Assembly: GCF_000003195.3 (NCBI RefSeq)
Contig: NC_012872.2
Coordinates: 51,503,695-51,567,694, forward strand
Origin: Sorghum bicolor
Lineage: Eukaryota > Streptophyta > Magnoliopsida > Poales > Poaceae
Reading direction: 5' to 3'
Length of the DNA: 64,000 nucleotides
The notes beneath the pieces were generated by a model that saw only the letters and a list, made by a program, of their open reading frames with translations, ran no database searches and was not told the DNA's origin. Below are positions 19,201 to 33,200 of this stretch, in pieces. A program made the translations under genes and the position numbers. How positions within the stretch are numbered: position 1 is the stretch's first letter; every line of letters starts with the position of its first letter.

Positions 19201-21012
19201 TCACCTTGGCCCTGATACATCTGAGGCAAGATATGGAGATGAGGAGGCTGCATTACCAGCAACACCAAAGATTGTTCGACTTCTTGCAACAAAGTTATGA
19301 TCTATGTTGGTTTCCACATCCATGGTACCATCCATGACCTTGACAACATCGGACATCTGAGGGCGTCTTTTGCAATCAATCTGCAAACACCACATTGCGA
19401 GCTTCATCACTTGTATTACTTCTTGCTTGTGTACTTGCATATCATTATTATGCTTGTCTATCAACTCTGCTAACTGACCATTCTTCACCCTTTCTTCCAA
19501 TAAGGTAATGAGATGTGTGCTCTCTTCAGATCTGGAGGTGTCTAAGTTCTTTCTTCCGCTGATGATTTCCATGACCACAATACCAAAGCTATATATATCA
19601 GCCTTCTCCGTGATTTGTGACGTCAGCCATTCAGGAGCCAAATACCCAGGTGTGCCTCTCATTCTGGTAATCACTTGGCTCGTATCCCTATCGATGAGCT
19701 TGCACAGTCCAAAGTCAGAAAGTTTAGCATTAAAGCTGTCATCTAGCAGGATATTTTGTGGTTTGACATCCAAGTGAGCAATTCTCTTTGTGCACTCCTC
19801 ATGAAGATAACAGAGCCCCTTAGCTATGTGAGTAATAATCTTGCAACGTGTTCTCCAGTCCAGAAGAGTAGTGTTATTCCCTTGTCGGTTGTAGATCCAC
19901 TTGTCCAAGGATCCTTTAGGCATAAATTCATAAACCAAGAGCCTGTGTGATCTCTCTGCACAGAAACCAATGAGCCTCACCAGATTGATATGGTGAATGC
20001 CACCAATTGTCTGCACCTCTGCCAGAAATTCTCTTTTTCCTTGACCAGTTCGATCCAAATGTTTCACTGCAATTATGTCCTCACCGAACTGCCCCCTGTA
20101 AACAGTCCCAAATCCTCCTTCCCCTAGCTTGTCTCTGAAATCCTCAGTTGCTACTTTTAACTGTCGAAATGTGAATCTCATTGGTGTTCCTTGTAGGTCC
20201 TCAAACTCTTCCATTTCCTCCATCTCCTGATGTCTGGTTCTTCGTTTACACATGAAGAAAATGGCAATGAAAAGGATCACTAGAAAGATAAAGCCACCTA
20301 CCGTAGCTAGAATCACAACAACTTGGTTTGCTGAGGATGATCTTGCTGTTGTTGCCCCACGAGGTGATAGCACAAGTGATGGCGATGGTGGTGCTATCTG
20401 GATTACAGTTGCAGGAGAAGGTGCTGGTTGAGGACTTACAGTTACTGGTGTAGGTCTTAGATCAACCGAGGGGCAGAAAACGAGCTGGTAGTCGGTCCCC
20501 GCTGGACAAGTGAATGTTTTATTATCATCACTGGGATTGGTGTATGCATCCGAGCACTGCGATGTAGAGTTGCCCAGGCAGCGTGGCCCCTTGCTGCACC
20601 CTGCCCCTCCCATGAAGTCCATAGGTAGGTTGAAGCCATCGATGACGGAGATATCAAAGAAATCAGACGTTCCGCTATTGACCGTGAACTCTGCAAGCGT
20701 AACGGGTGGCTGAGGGCTCAGCTTGCAGGAAAGCACGCCACCGCAATTGCCTGTTTGACATCTCCCGCTGCCGCCTCTAAAGGAGCAGCCGGTGCGCCCC
20801 CACAAGCGCCCGGCAGAGGTGCCGGCGGGCACGTTGAGGGTCCATGTCTGCCCAGGGTTGAGCTGTGTGCCACCACCAACTGGCGTGGCAGCTGGCCACA
20901 CGGTGAAGCTGCAATTGTTGGTGATGGTGAACGTGGCTGCATCATTGGTGGCAGTGAGGAGGAGGATAGGGAGGAGATGAAGAGCTATGGAGGCTTTCAC
21001 TGCCACTCCCAT
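19201..21012 (-). CDS. Thaumatin-domain receptor kinase (PR5K type)
   Basis: A single 603-codon frame from ATG 21012 is intact. Residues 1-25 are a signal peptide. Residues about 27-184 form a thaumatin-like (PR5) domain with only ten cysteines; the central segment of full-size thaumatins is absent, so it is of the small type. A Pro/Ser linker leads to a membrane helix (231-254, [13 protein letters not shown]) and basic stop-transfer CKRR. The kinase runs from about 292 to 565 with glycine loop GEGGFG, lysine AVK (317), catalytic loop [11 protein letters not shown] (433-435) and an APE region. HLD in place of HRD marks a non-RD kinase, a class frequent among immune receptors. The order thaumatin-TM-kinase matches PR5K-like kinases of the LRK10L/SD-type group. 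It should act at the plasma membrane; ligand and partners are unknown. No TATA box is obvious in the 150 bases upstream. Confidence 0.92.
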   Translation of the reverse strand: MGVAVKASIALHLLPILLLTATNDAATFTITNNCSFTVWPAATPVGGGTQLNPGQTWTLNVPAGTSAGRLWGRTGCSFRGGSGRCQTGNCGGVLSCKLSPQPPVTLAEFTVNSGTSDFFDISVIDGFNLPMDFMGGAGCSKGPRCLGNSTSQCSDAYTNPSDDNKTFTCPAGTDYQLVFCPSVDLRPTPVTVSPQPAPSPATVIQIAPPSPSLVLSPRGATTARSSSANQVVVILATVGGFIFLVILFIAIFFMCKRRTRHQEMEEMEEFEDLQGTPMRFTFRQLKVATEDFRDKLGEGGFGTVYRGQFGEDIIAVKHLDRTGQGKREFLAEVQTIGGIHHINLVRLIGFCAERSHRLLVYEFMPKGSLDKWIYNRQGNNTTLLDWRTRCKIITHIAKGLCYLHEECTKRIAHLDVKPQNILLDDSFNAKLSDFGLCKLIDRDTSQVITRMRGTPGYLAPEWLTSQITEKADIYSFGIVVMEIISGRKNLDTSRSEESTHLITLLEERVKNGQLAELIDKHNNDMQVHKQEVIQVMKLAMWCLQIDCKRRPQMSDVVKVMDGTMDVETNIDHNFVARSRTIFGVAGNAASSSPYLASDVSGPR

Positions 21013-24000
21013 GTTTGTTCTGTTAGCTGTGACAAGCCTGAAATGAACTTTAAGTCATGGTGGTAGCAGTAGTAGTAGGTAGGACTCTTGTGAGGATAGG
21101 GAAACCCTCAACACAAACCAAACTAACAAAATTGTAATTAATACGGAAAACGGGTACAAAATCCCAAAGATTTATAGGGAAAACGGCTGTCGGATTTCAT
21201 CAGCGGTCTGAAGATTTGAACGGACAGGTGACAGTATTAGCAGGCCCAATAGGTTTCTAGTGCAATAAGTTGTTCTACCACTGCTAAAAGTTGAAATTAC
21301 AATAGACATTACAGAGTCCCCTTTTTCTCCACAGTTTTTTACAATTGGGTAACAGTATTAGCATTATTGGTATTTTTTTTCTGTGGCCAACAGTGATTAT
21401 GGTATAATTTTCTATCAGTACCTGCAGTTTTGGTCAATTACAAACAATGTGATCCCCACAAACCCATTACTACAGTTTAGTTATTAGTGAACAAAATAGA
21501 GTATACTACTAGTAGAACCATGCCAACTTATAAAAAGAAACTGTTGGGGGGAAATAATTAGCCTTGTATAGTGAGAGGCAGCAAATGGTGTTTAATCTTA
21601 GATCATAGGAGAATACTATTTTTTCTACTTACTTCAGCGTATAGTGAGAGGCCACAGGCTCAGGAAGCACTGATGGTTGTACTAAATCCGGTAGCACTTA
21701 TAAGCAGGCCTAGCTCATACAACAGGGCAAGCAAAGTCCACTCTGTTCATGCAGCTGTCAGGAAGCACTGATGGTCTGCATATGCTGTCAAGGAAATCTT
21801 GAAAAGTTTTTGGATTTTGGGGTGAACTAAACAAGGTGTAAGGTGTTCTTGAGATCCTGCAAAACCATTATAAACCAAAGTACAAATTTAGAAGTGCGAG
21901 CAGAGAATAATGTAATAAACAATAAGGTTTGCGGCTGACAATGTTCAGAAAGGACAACATATGCAGCAGCTCTCTTGCAGCATTGGACATGCACAGAGCA
22001 TTGGAAAGTAACTAAAGGGAGGAGGAAACTTATACTTAACTTGAACAGGCATTAAAAAGGACAAAGATACACCTTCTTCACGTGCAAGTTGCCATTGTAT
22101 TTGCAATTCATATCAAAGGAAAAATCTATTCTGAACCTACAGCAAAGTAGAAAATAATTAGGCTTGGTACAGCCTGAATTTTCAACCTTGGTTCGATGAG
22201 AGTGATTTATAAATGGGTATAAATTCGTCTACAGAAATTTGAGCATGTCGATATGCTCAGCAGTTGTGTTCTAATATAGCAAAAAAAAAAGTTGCTGCAA
22301 GAAATACCAACTTCTATCCAATATATTTAAGGCACCTAGTCTCAGCCAACATGCTCAATCATATCTAAAATGCTAGGAATAAGACTTACCTTACTGAATC
22401 AATATAGAAAATATCAAAACGGTATGCCATCCATAAATGTGGCCTTTCTACACAGCAGACCACTCTATACAGAGAACACATTTTCAAATAGATATTATTA
22501 AAAATTCTAAGCAACACTACAATTGATGTAAGGCTCTCAGACTCTTTTATACCAGGATGAGTTTATAAAGATTTATTTGTGCTTTGATGTAACAAGAGCT
22601 CACAGGTAAAATATTACTTTGGAATTGTACAATTACTAGTTGATTAGTTTAGCATTATTATTGTATCGTACCTTGTTGTACTGCTCCTGCATGTAGCTGA
22701 AGGATCCCAATTATTAGGTGTGAGTTGCACTGATCTGAGCCTTTGAATCCTGCTTATTTACAGCGATAGCTAATCAATATTTTGGAATGTCATTGTGAAA
22801 CTCTTATGTATACACACAAGGCCTTACATAGCTAATCGATATTTTGGAATGATGATAAACAACGACAATGACACTAGGAAAGCTTATAGGAGTATGTAGG
22901 GCTGAATAAAACAGGACACCATATCCACATAACACCAGCAAGGCTCACAAGGTATATTCAACCATATGTCTACCATATAGATGATTAAGTTTACAGCTAT
23001 GACACCAGCTAAGCACTCTGCATGCAACTCTGACTAAACAAATTTAGAAATTGTCTTTCAAACTGTATTTAACACAAAGGAGCTGCAATCGTACAGAATA
23101 AGTATTTTGACCCATTGCTCATAAGCCATATATTGTCCATACCTGTGAAGCAGAACTTGGATCAGAACTCTTCTCCACACTCCACTAGGCTCTCGAACCA
23201 ATCACTTCTCTGCCAAAAATAGTGCATCACATTCAACTACATCAAAAATTGATATTCTACAAGCTAATAAAATCTGAAATTTCTTTCACACTATCAAATG
23301 TTTGAATTCACGTATTTACAGCAGAAGTGTCTATCAGAAAATTATCTAACTGACAGCAAAAAGGCAGAAACTCTAGCTAGTCAGCTTGTACTTGTGGGAT
23401 TTCAGTTCAGCTCACTTACCCGTGGGTGGCTCGCTGACTTGCGGATGCTTGTCAATCAAAGAACCCTAGCTTGCCTTCTTCCTAGACAGCTGTGTGCACC
23501 AGTAATTATTTCATCAGTGAACAACTTATGGCGCTGATCATAACACACTCAGTATCTAAAAGGATGCATAGCATGTTCAAAGTTCACGGGAAAAAGTATG
23601 CTCAGAGTTCAGAAAAGCAGAGAGCTTACACTCCAGTAGTGCTTGTAAAAAAATAAAAAAGGACAGTGAATAATGCTACTTTACTTATTAACTGAGATAA
23701 AAGAATAATGCAGAACTTAGTGCTCTAAGCACCCTTGGTGCTTTGTTCTATAACTTTTAAGTTTTTTTATTAACATGCAAGAAATTCCTATGTTCGGATA
23801 GAACATAACAAGATCGAAGCAATTTCTAGTAATAGTAATAGTAACTAGCTCAGTACAGAGTATAGCTATTCCTAGAGAGTTTGAGTAATTAGAGAGAAAC
23901 CATGATCTGCATATGTACGATATCAGAAAGATAGAGTAGCAAGACATATCTTCCTAGTCAGGTTCTAGTGCTACTGCTAGTAGCCTACACCTTACAGAGT

Positions 24001-26216
24001 CTGATACATCAACCAAATCACTGCATCTTCAAAACTGAAAATTCTAATTCTAAGATATATAAGGCACCAATCATTGGTCTGCAATGTTCAGAAAGAAGGG
24101 GAGTATGCAGCAGCTGCTCTGTAAGATGACCAGATCATTGTCCTAACAAAAGCAACTACTAAAAAAGTGAACTAGCTCAGGCCAAAAATACCCTAAATCA
24201 AACTCACTCAAGCATGAACCAGTTTTGGGCAACCTTCACTAGTGTTTAAAGGCAAGCAATAGATGTTGGAACTAGGTAATTAATATCATCACACTTTTAT
24301 AAAGCTGAAATAGAAATTTGTGGTTTTTTTTCATGTAACACAGTCAAACATGCTAGTGCTAATTTGAAGACTGAACCTATACATGGTCCAAAGAGTGATA
24401 AATTTTGTAGTGTTTCTATCATGTAGGAACGCTAAGTTCAGATTGTAGGCTTTGAAGATTGATGATCCAATCAGAAAATACTAGTATATTAATGGTCATC
24501 ATCTCAGCCTGTGTCACTACTTGGTGCTTGAAGCATATAGCTCCTTAGCAATTTACAAGTAGCCATTTCTTTCCTTCTTGGAGGCTATCAACGCCTCAGG
24601 TTATATGATCTTACAGCCAAGGACAGTAATTTGATGCAAGTAAATGTCCCAACTCCCAACCATTTTGTCCTCTATGGTTTAGTTCAGAAAATCTCATCAC
24701 CAGTTAAATGTTTCTTCTGTTCTCTCGTCACTTCCATCATCTCTCTATTGCCTAACTCCTACAAAAACAACTGTACAAAAAGCAGACAAGGGCCAGGTGG
24801 GAATGACATTGCATACTCTTGTATGAGGATGCATCTAATCACAACACCATCTAACAGAAGCTAGCACATAACGGTCAATTGCAAAACAACAGTCAACATG
24901 CATTGACATTTCATCAAACACGTAGACTGCATGCAGCGGCAGAGCAACAAGCACATGGCAGCAGAATAGAGCAACGAGCAGAGGATTTCCAGCGGCCAAA
25001 CTCCAGATGCACAGTAGCAGTGACGCTAGGTAGAAGCATGGGGATTGAGGGTGATACTGAGGACCTCACCTGGATTCCCCATGTACGTCATAGCACGACG
25101 GCGCCGGTGAGGTAGAAGTACTCGAGGATGTGGCAGATCCGGTCTCCCTACCACGAGCGGCCATGGATCTGGCCTCTCTTGCACGAGCAGCCGTGGATCT
25201 GGCTCACAAGCAGGCCACTAATGGTCGCTCAACATCGCGACTTGGCGGAGGGTGAAGCACGGCGATAATAGTGACTGTAGACCATGGAACAGTCTTTGAA
25301 CGGACAGGAGATAGAAAAATATCTCAACTGGAGTGCTTCCAGTGCATTAGAATGAACTTGTGCCATTACTAACCATTTTTGTCGATTGGAATTACTTATT
25401 TACTACTGCTGCTGCTGCTGGGTGATTTAGTAGATGTTCAGTCGTTATTAGTTTTACTTTGTTCTTTTCTAATTCGCTCTCTTTTTTGTATTGACACTCA
25501 GATTACTTGGAACTCTGGAGTTTTGAAGTACCAGTACTGCTTACGCATAATGTAAAAAGAAAAGGCCACTAAACTAAGGATTGTTTGGTTATGTGCCACC
25601 GATTAAATTGTTAGTTCGTGCATGGAAATGATTTTTTTTTTGTCTATGAAACTGATATCACTTATCTCTTGTGCTTGTTGTTCTAAAAAATACAAGTAAC
25701 ATTGCAAGAAACGGCAGAAATATAGCAAGAAGCCACCGGACCCACCCAGATCATATAACGGGCCGTGGCATTATTTCGTTTCCAAAGCCCAAACAAGAGA
25801 AGCCCATTGTCGGTTGCTGCAATGCTGCAACGCACCAAGCCATGGCCCAAACCACCTTTCATTCTTGCAAGGTGGAAGCACCAAATACGAAGCTCCGCGG
25901 CGGCGGAAACCTGACTGTCCCGGCGATCTCCCGCAGCAGCGGTTGCGCTTTCCGTGCTCTCCGTCGTTTGAGGGCATCTTTCAGCCAAGGGTGGCTCATC
26001 CACGATGAATCCCACCTGCCATTACTACAAGGTTAATCTTTCTGTAGCCTTCTAGTTATGCTTTCCACAGCCAGTCTGCCCTTTTTGAATTCTGATGGTA
26101 AATTAACGCAATGCTACTGCTGCCGCCGTATTTGTTTGTTTAAGAGGCGAATCTGCTAGCTATTCAACAGTGATCAGTCAATGACTTATCAGCCAAACGA
26201 ACTAGTGTCTTGCCCC
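21013..26216. other. Long stretch without a recognisable gene
   Basis: No frame on either strand shows a known domain or exon chain. 21800-21836 ends like the Tourist family (GGTGAACTAAACAAGG) and is a fragment. 25060-25300 and 25740-26000 are GC-richer islands with short open frames of biased composition; they could be exon relics or promoter pieces (several GCCCA motifs near 25740-25850). The remainder is AT-rich and looks like intron or intergenic DNA. Confidence 0.45.
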
Positions 26217-26703
26217 CTGTTCTAAATAGCGCGCTATAGCAGACGCTATAGCGCTATTTAGCGTTTGTGGAGGAGGACTGCTAAGCTATGGAGATTTTAA
26301 CGCTAAATGATTGTTCCCGCTATTAGCAGCTAATAGCACGCTAATTTCGCTAAATTGGGTTAGTTTAGCGCCGCTATTTGGCCTTGGGAATCATTTCTAT
26401 CGACCCAAATAACTTGGAGGCCCAAATAGCAGGGATATGCCCCTATGTGATGTATGTTATTATTGATGTATCATGTATGAACTACGAACTTTGATGTAAT
26501 ATGTTAGTAATCCTTTGAAATATCTATCACTATTGGTATTCATAATATTTTTCATCTTTATTATGTGTAAAATTACATGATGTTTAACATATTTTTTGCT
26601 CAGCCGCTAAATGGCTTAGCCCGCTATTAGCGCGCTATAGCTTTTCTTAGCCTTTTAGAGAGGCTGCCGCTAATAGGCTTAGCACGCTATTTAAAACACT
26701 GGT
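26217..26703. mobile_element. Foldback-like element with TAGCG-rich ends
   Basis: The left end TGTTCTAAATAGCGCGCTA is echoed by the inverted right end AGTGTTTTAAATAGCGTGCTA. Both 100-150 bp flanks are dense in GCTATTAGCG/CGCTATAGC motifs in both orientations around an AT-rich centre (26430-26590). No clear target duplication is visible. It resembles a TIR element with multi-copy subterminal sites; the superfamily is unresolved. Confidence 0.55.
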
Positions 26704-27227
26704 CCTGCCGTAGGTTGATTGAATTCTCCAGCTTTTTTGGCTATTTACAGTTCAAATTTGTTTGGAACCCTATGATTTTGGATTCCGGGGTAGGCTGGAA
26801 GCATTTTCCTTAATATAAAAAAATGATTTTGGATTCCGGGACTCCCTGATTTGTTCGTAGATACCAAACCACACGCTTCCACATCAGATGGGAGCTAGCG
26901 ATGTCACCGGCAATTGAAGACGTTCTGAGAAAGGCCAACAAGCTGAGGTGAAGATAGGTGCAGAAGCATATCAGCATATGTGCACGTCCTTGTGTCCAGA
27001 GGACGTTCTCTGATTTTCGCATCAAGCAATTCATCTTTGGGAGGTGTGAAATCTTTCTTATGAATGGATAATCTGGTTTTGCTTCATCAGATTAGGAATT
27101 TATAGGCTTTTGAATGATCTGTTTACAAATCAACCTTGCAGGAAATTAGTATCTTTCCTTTTGCTAGGAATTGCATACAACCCTAGATGAAATCATCTTT
27201 TGCTATGCATTATTCAGATACTATCTA
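26704..27227. other. Spacer downstream of the CRK gene
   Basis: No gene is seen. A 17-bp phrase (TGATTTTGGATTCCGGG) is repeated near 26772 and 26823. It presumably includes the 3' untranslated region of the CRK gene. Confidence 0.4.
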
Positions 27228-30200
27228 TTAAGCTGGATGGACATGTATGGCTGTGAGGTACCGAGTACTGGTATGGTTGCTTGTTGTTGCCACGATGAGT
27301 TCATCAAAATAAGCAGGTTGCTTAGGATTGTCCAGCTGGGTGCCCTTGATGCTTAGCATCCTGACAACCTCTACCATGTCAGGCCTGTCCTCTGGGTTGG
27401 CCTGAACACATAGGAGCGCAATCTGAATGCACCTGATTATCTCTGACTCACTGTTATGTTCCTCAACACTTAGAGAGTTGTCGATGAGCTGCTTACAATT
27501 TCCATCTTCCCAAAGTCGCCAAGCCTGTTCCAAAAGTAGATTATTTGGCCTGATAGCCTTGAAAGCAGGTGGTACAGTTACTCAACAAAATTGTTCTTTT
27601 GTACAAGAGAATACTCACGTAAGCCATCAGATTGTCTGATCTTTTGTATCGACGGAAACTAGTCGCAACTTTCCTTCCACTTATTATCTCCAAAATCAAG
27701 ACTCCAAAGCTAAAAACATCAGACTTCACTGAGATGCTACTCCCATGGAAGCACTCAGGTGCCATGTAACCACTGTGAAAGAAAAATATATCAGCAATTT
27801 ATTCATATAGTCATACAAAAGTAAATGGCAAATTTAGTCAACTGCCAGCTTCCAATTTGAACATCTCGAGCTCCTGTTACTGGCTGCCGGGGAGGCTACT
27901 TGTCACCTCCTGGCAGGCCACCTTTTTCTTTCCAGTTTGTCCCAAAAAAAACATGTTGATCATTTATCTTTTGTGCACTATTTTCCCCTCCATTTTTTCA
28001 TACAAAAATGTTCTCTCCTGCACCGATATCCTAGGCAATAAAATGCATACTGAAATGTATACTACAATATCCAATCCTGAAACAGTAAAAAATTGTAGCT
28101 TGTTTATGTTCCCTTGTATGTGATGCATCTCCATATCCCATTTTTTGCCATGGTAATTCAAGCCTACATATATATGTCCTGCTGCAATTGAGTTAAACTT
28201 TGCTATTTGTACTCTATCATTATATTGTAAGCTAAACGCCACTATTGGTAAATATTTTTTTTCTGCATCCAGCACTGATAATGATCTCTCTTGATAGTTG
28301 ATATACAGATAACCTAGGTAAGATAAAATGCATATTGAAATGTACACTACATATATCCATCTGTAAAAACCTTACAAATTGTATCTTGTCTATATTCACT
28401 TTTATATAATGCATCTCCGTATCATCCCAATTTTAGGCCATGACAATACAAATTTACTTATATATGTACTGCTGCACTTGAGCTAAGCAACCCAAATTTA
28501 CTTATGTACTTACAGTGTTCCCATTGGTACAGTATCTTGTGATTCTGTTGCACTTGAGCTAAGCATCGCTATCCCAAAATCAGAAATCTTTGGATTCATT
28601 TGATGGTCCAATAGAATGTTACTTGCTTTCAAGTCTCTGTGGACAATGCATGTTTCTGATTGTGAAAAGTTGTGTATGTAAAGAAGTCCTTGAGCGATGC
28701 CATCAATTATATTCTGACGCAAAGGCCATGTTAGCGATGCCCACTTCGCAACATCTGCAAGGATACATTTTTGGAATGACAATATATAACTTTCTTGATC
28801 AAAAGGGGGTTGGGGTTGGGGGGGGGGGGGTGTTGTCTTGTGGTTAACAGTTGAGCATACCTTTGAAAATGTCATCTAAGCTCTTGTTGGGCATGTACTC
28901 ATAGATAAGTATCTTCTCTTTTTGTTGCATACAGAAACCAATCAGCTTGACAAGATTTAAATGTTGAAGCTTTGCTATGAATCTAATTTCATTTCTGAAC
29001 TGTTCCAAACCTTGACTTGAATATGCTGCTAATCTTTTGATTGCCACAACTCCATAAGCTAATTTACCCTGTGCAAAAAGCCACTCATGTTTTTAAGGCC
29101 TTGTTTAGTTCCCAAAATTTTTCAAGATTCCCCGTCACATCGAATTTTGTGGCACATGCATGAAGCATTAAATATAGACGAAAACAAAAACTAATTACGC
29201 AGTTTACCTGTAAATCGCGAGACGAATCTTTTGATCCTAGTTAGTCTATGGTTGGATAATATTTGCCACAAACAAACGAAAGTGCTACAGTAGCGAAATC
29301 CAAAATTTTTCCCAAACTAAACAAGGCCTAAGCAGTTGGCTAACTGCACATACTGTTCTTCATATAAGTAGAAAGATGATGGCAACATTATGCTAATCAT
29401 TGTGAACATTTGATAAAGATGCGGTCTACACTATGGAGATTTTAGTAATACGATCATATGACATAGAGATAAGGATGATGAGAGTTTACTATCAGTAGAA
29501 TGAACTTGTTGGAGATTGCTTTGAAAGAGTTTGCTTGGTTACCCTTGTAATGCTTTTGAACATGTAACATAATGGGATGGATAATTGGAATACAACAATG
29601 GCGAGAAAAGTCAGCTCATTGGTTGTCATTTTAGGATTTGACACTGATTATCCTACTACTATTTTAGCTGCTTTACCTACACATCTTGAGACATTCAGTA
29701 GTATATCATGAATTGCCGATGAATGAAGTAACAGCTCATTGGTTGTCATTTTAGGATTTGACACTGATTATCCTACTACTATTCCTACTAGTATTTTAGC
29801 TGCTTTACCTACACATCTTGAGACATTCAGTAGTATATCATGAATTGCCGATGAATGAAGTAACAGATCTTAGCTTATTTATAGTATGTTTTCAAAACAA
29901 TAGCCCACTAAACGATTTCCATCTTGGTGTGGAAAACAGGAATACACTCATAGCCAAAGGAACCAATTTCAGATCTAATCTAATGATGTGTAAAATAACT
30001 CTTCTAGCCTCTATAACCTCTACTTTTATGTGTTTCTATTTTATATGTGATTTTTATGCATCACCCAATTTTTTCTTTATCACAATTGATACTATAGTTG
30101 GGTTTCTCTTTCCTCATGTTATTTATCGTATAAAAAATAATGCTAATGTCCAACATAGTTGGCATACAGTTATAACTCACTTACCCAGTAAACGGGACCA

Positions 30201-33200
30201 AAAGCTCCTTCTCCAAGTTTCTTTGCTTCTGAGAAATTGTCAGTGGCACTTCTTATCTCAGATAAAGTAAAGTGTGTAAACATCGTTCCTATCTCCACAG
30301 CAACCAGTCTTGTCCATTCCTCTAGCTCATTTCTGGTTTTTGAGTCTAGTTTTGCAGTGCAAATAGCATCACAGCAAGCAGTGCAAAAACAAATAAGAAG
30401 TTGAGAAAACATTATTGTTGCTCACTTATATTATATAATACAAACTTTTGGATAACACAAAAACTCGCGTCATATTATTATACACAGCGGCAGGACTTGC
30501 AGTAAACTAAGTTAATAAGGCCATTGTTTATACTACTTTCCTTCCAAATTATAAGGGATTGCAATGCAGCTGAAGACTTGTCCAGGTGCATAGCCTAAAC
30601 AATTGCACCAGTAAAGCTATACTATACTGAGGACCAAACTAATGAATATTACCATTATCTGTTAGTTTAGCATTTACACCAACAAAACCTAAATTTGAAG
30701 GCGTGGCTAGTTACTGTTTCTTATATGGACTCAGTTTGGCTTTGTTTCTCATGAAACATGAATAAGACTTCACAAATACCACACAATATATATTTTAAAA
30801 GATTTTCCAACGATCATTTACAAAGAGAAAGCACACAATCATGTTCGTTAAAATGTTTAAGTTTATGATAACCTTATGTCTTCATTCATTGAACATGTTT
30901 TGCTGGGGCAGCTAGATAGGCGGTGGGGCATTCCTCCTCTAAGAAACATGCATATGTGTTTTTTTTTCCGAGGAAGTAGAAACATGTGTTTTCTCTTCAG
31001 TACCTAATATTTTTCCAGAAGCCAAAGTAGGGCCTGTTTGGATCTCCCCCCTCTAAACTTTAGAGCTAAAGCTCTAATTAATAGATGGTCTAAAGTTAGC
31101 TCCAAACTTTAGCTCCACCTCACATTAGAGCTTTAGACTAAAAAATGAGGTAAAGTGCTCTTAAGTTTAGAGGAGGGATTCCAAACAGGCCTCTGTATAC
31201 GTACCTGCTTTCCATTGTATGATCCATCCGAGTAGAGCTATAAAAAGTATGATAGAGAGAACAGCTGCAATGGTGATTAGAATGATCTCTATTTTGCCGA
31301 GGTGATCTGTAAATGATAAAAAAGTCAAAACTAATTTGTTTTAATTGTGAAAATACATGGTATATATTTGACTAATTAACTCCAATCATTCACCAACACT
31401 AAATTTCAAAAAGGATTTAGTAGGTGCATGAATGTTAAGGGCAGTCCAATGCTAGAAACTATATGTAGTTTTATACCTATTAATTTCTATAGACACTACA
31501 TATAGAAACCATGATCCCAATAGATAGTTTTTATAGAATAATTTTTTATATAATCACATTCATTCTCTCTCCATTCTCAACCAATCATATTACTTCATGT
31601 CTTGGTTCTTGTGTAGACATGATTTCTAACTTAGACCTGGTTTCTATTATTTTTGCTCTCTCTTCAATAACTAACTTGTCACATTAGTAAAATGCTTAGG
31701 CAGCAGTATATTAATGTCTATAAAAACTACTCCCTTGATACCCATAAAGAAAATCGTTTTAATTTGGACAAGGTTTGAGTCAAACATTGGGAATATAAAT
31801 CATGAATAACTTTTAAGTTGTTGTGTTTAAAAATATGAAAACGTACTAAATGAATAAATTTGTCTTGAAAAATACTTTCATAAAAATATACATATATCAC
31901 TTTTTTTATAAATATTTTTATAAAAATAAAAAGTTAAAGTTAGACCTTGGAGACCGTATCTCCGTCCTAAACAACTTTCTTTATAGATATAAAATGCGCA
32001 TGATAATTATGCACAGCCAATGCAAAAACCGAAGAACAGATGCTGGCCGGCGGGTGCGGAACACAAAGCAGCAGTTAAGTTGGCACCGAGTAGTTGTATA
32101 TTAATTAATGGGTGCAACTTGGGGGACACTAGCTTTCCCAGGTCAAGGTATTGTTTAGTTGTAAATTTTTTGCAAAATAAGTATTATAACACTTTCGTTT
32201 ATATTTAACAAATTGTCTAATTATATAGGCTCAAAAGATTCGTCTCGCAAGTTACAGGTAAATTGTGTAATTAATTAATCTTTAATCTATATTTAATGCT
32301 CCATACATATGTCGCAAGATTTACGGAAAATTTTAAAAATTGTGTAAAAGTTTTTGTCAACTAAACAAGCTAGGCCTTACTTAAGTGTAAAAGAATTCCG
32401 AATTTGGCTAGAACAATGTCATCCTATATAGAAATAGGTACGGTAGACACGCTTTATTATGCCCAATTTTTTTTAAAAAAACTGACTACATGCAGTTATT
32501 ATTACCTAGACATCTATTGTTTTCTCTCTTAAATAAAAAAAATAAGTATATATATATTTGTACTCACTTACGTACTTACTTTTAGGCACATCGATCAGGA
32601 GCGTGGCATTGGTCTCCTGGAAGAAAAGCTCTTTCTCGTAGCGCAGGTTACACCGGGGGCCAAGAATCCTCCCGCCAACGTAGTAGTCACTGGATTCGTG
32701 GCTGAAGTGCGCCGGCATCATGGAGACGAGATCGGCGAGGCAGCTCCGGCAGTCATCCGTCTGGAGGTCAGGCGTGCACTGCAGCAGCCCGTAGGCCATG
32801 CTGACGACGTCGTTGCCTCCCACCCACGCCTCCCCCGTGCCGTACCGGGCCGGCGAGCTCGCGGCCACCTCCACGATCATCTTGGTCAGCTTCTCGACTT
32901 TCTCGCCGTAATTCTTGCCGGCGACACGAGTCACACTGTTCATGTTCAGCGCGACCCATGCCGGTCTGTTGGTGAGGTTCCGGCGGACGTCGTCGCCGGA
33001 GAAGCGGAGCATGTAGTCGTCGTAGTAGATGGTCACGTCCTTGTAGAACCGGCAGAGGAAGCCCTTGTCGACGGTGTTGCGGAACGCCATGGAGATGCTC
33101 TTGCCGCAGGTGGCGGCGCCGGTGTAGTCCCCGCGGCAGAGCACGAAGCCGTAGACCGCGTCAGGCGCCTGGCCGGCGGTGCCGGAGACGAAGTTGGCTG

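Noticed and set aside
25683..26015. A 110-codon minus-strand frame in a GC-richer island
   Set aside because: No recognisable motif, a competing plus-strand frame of similar length, and no splice or promoter support.
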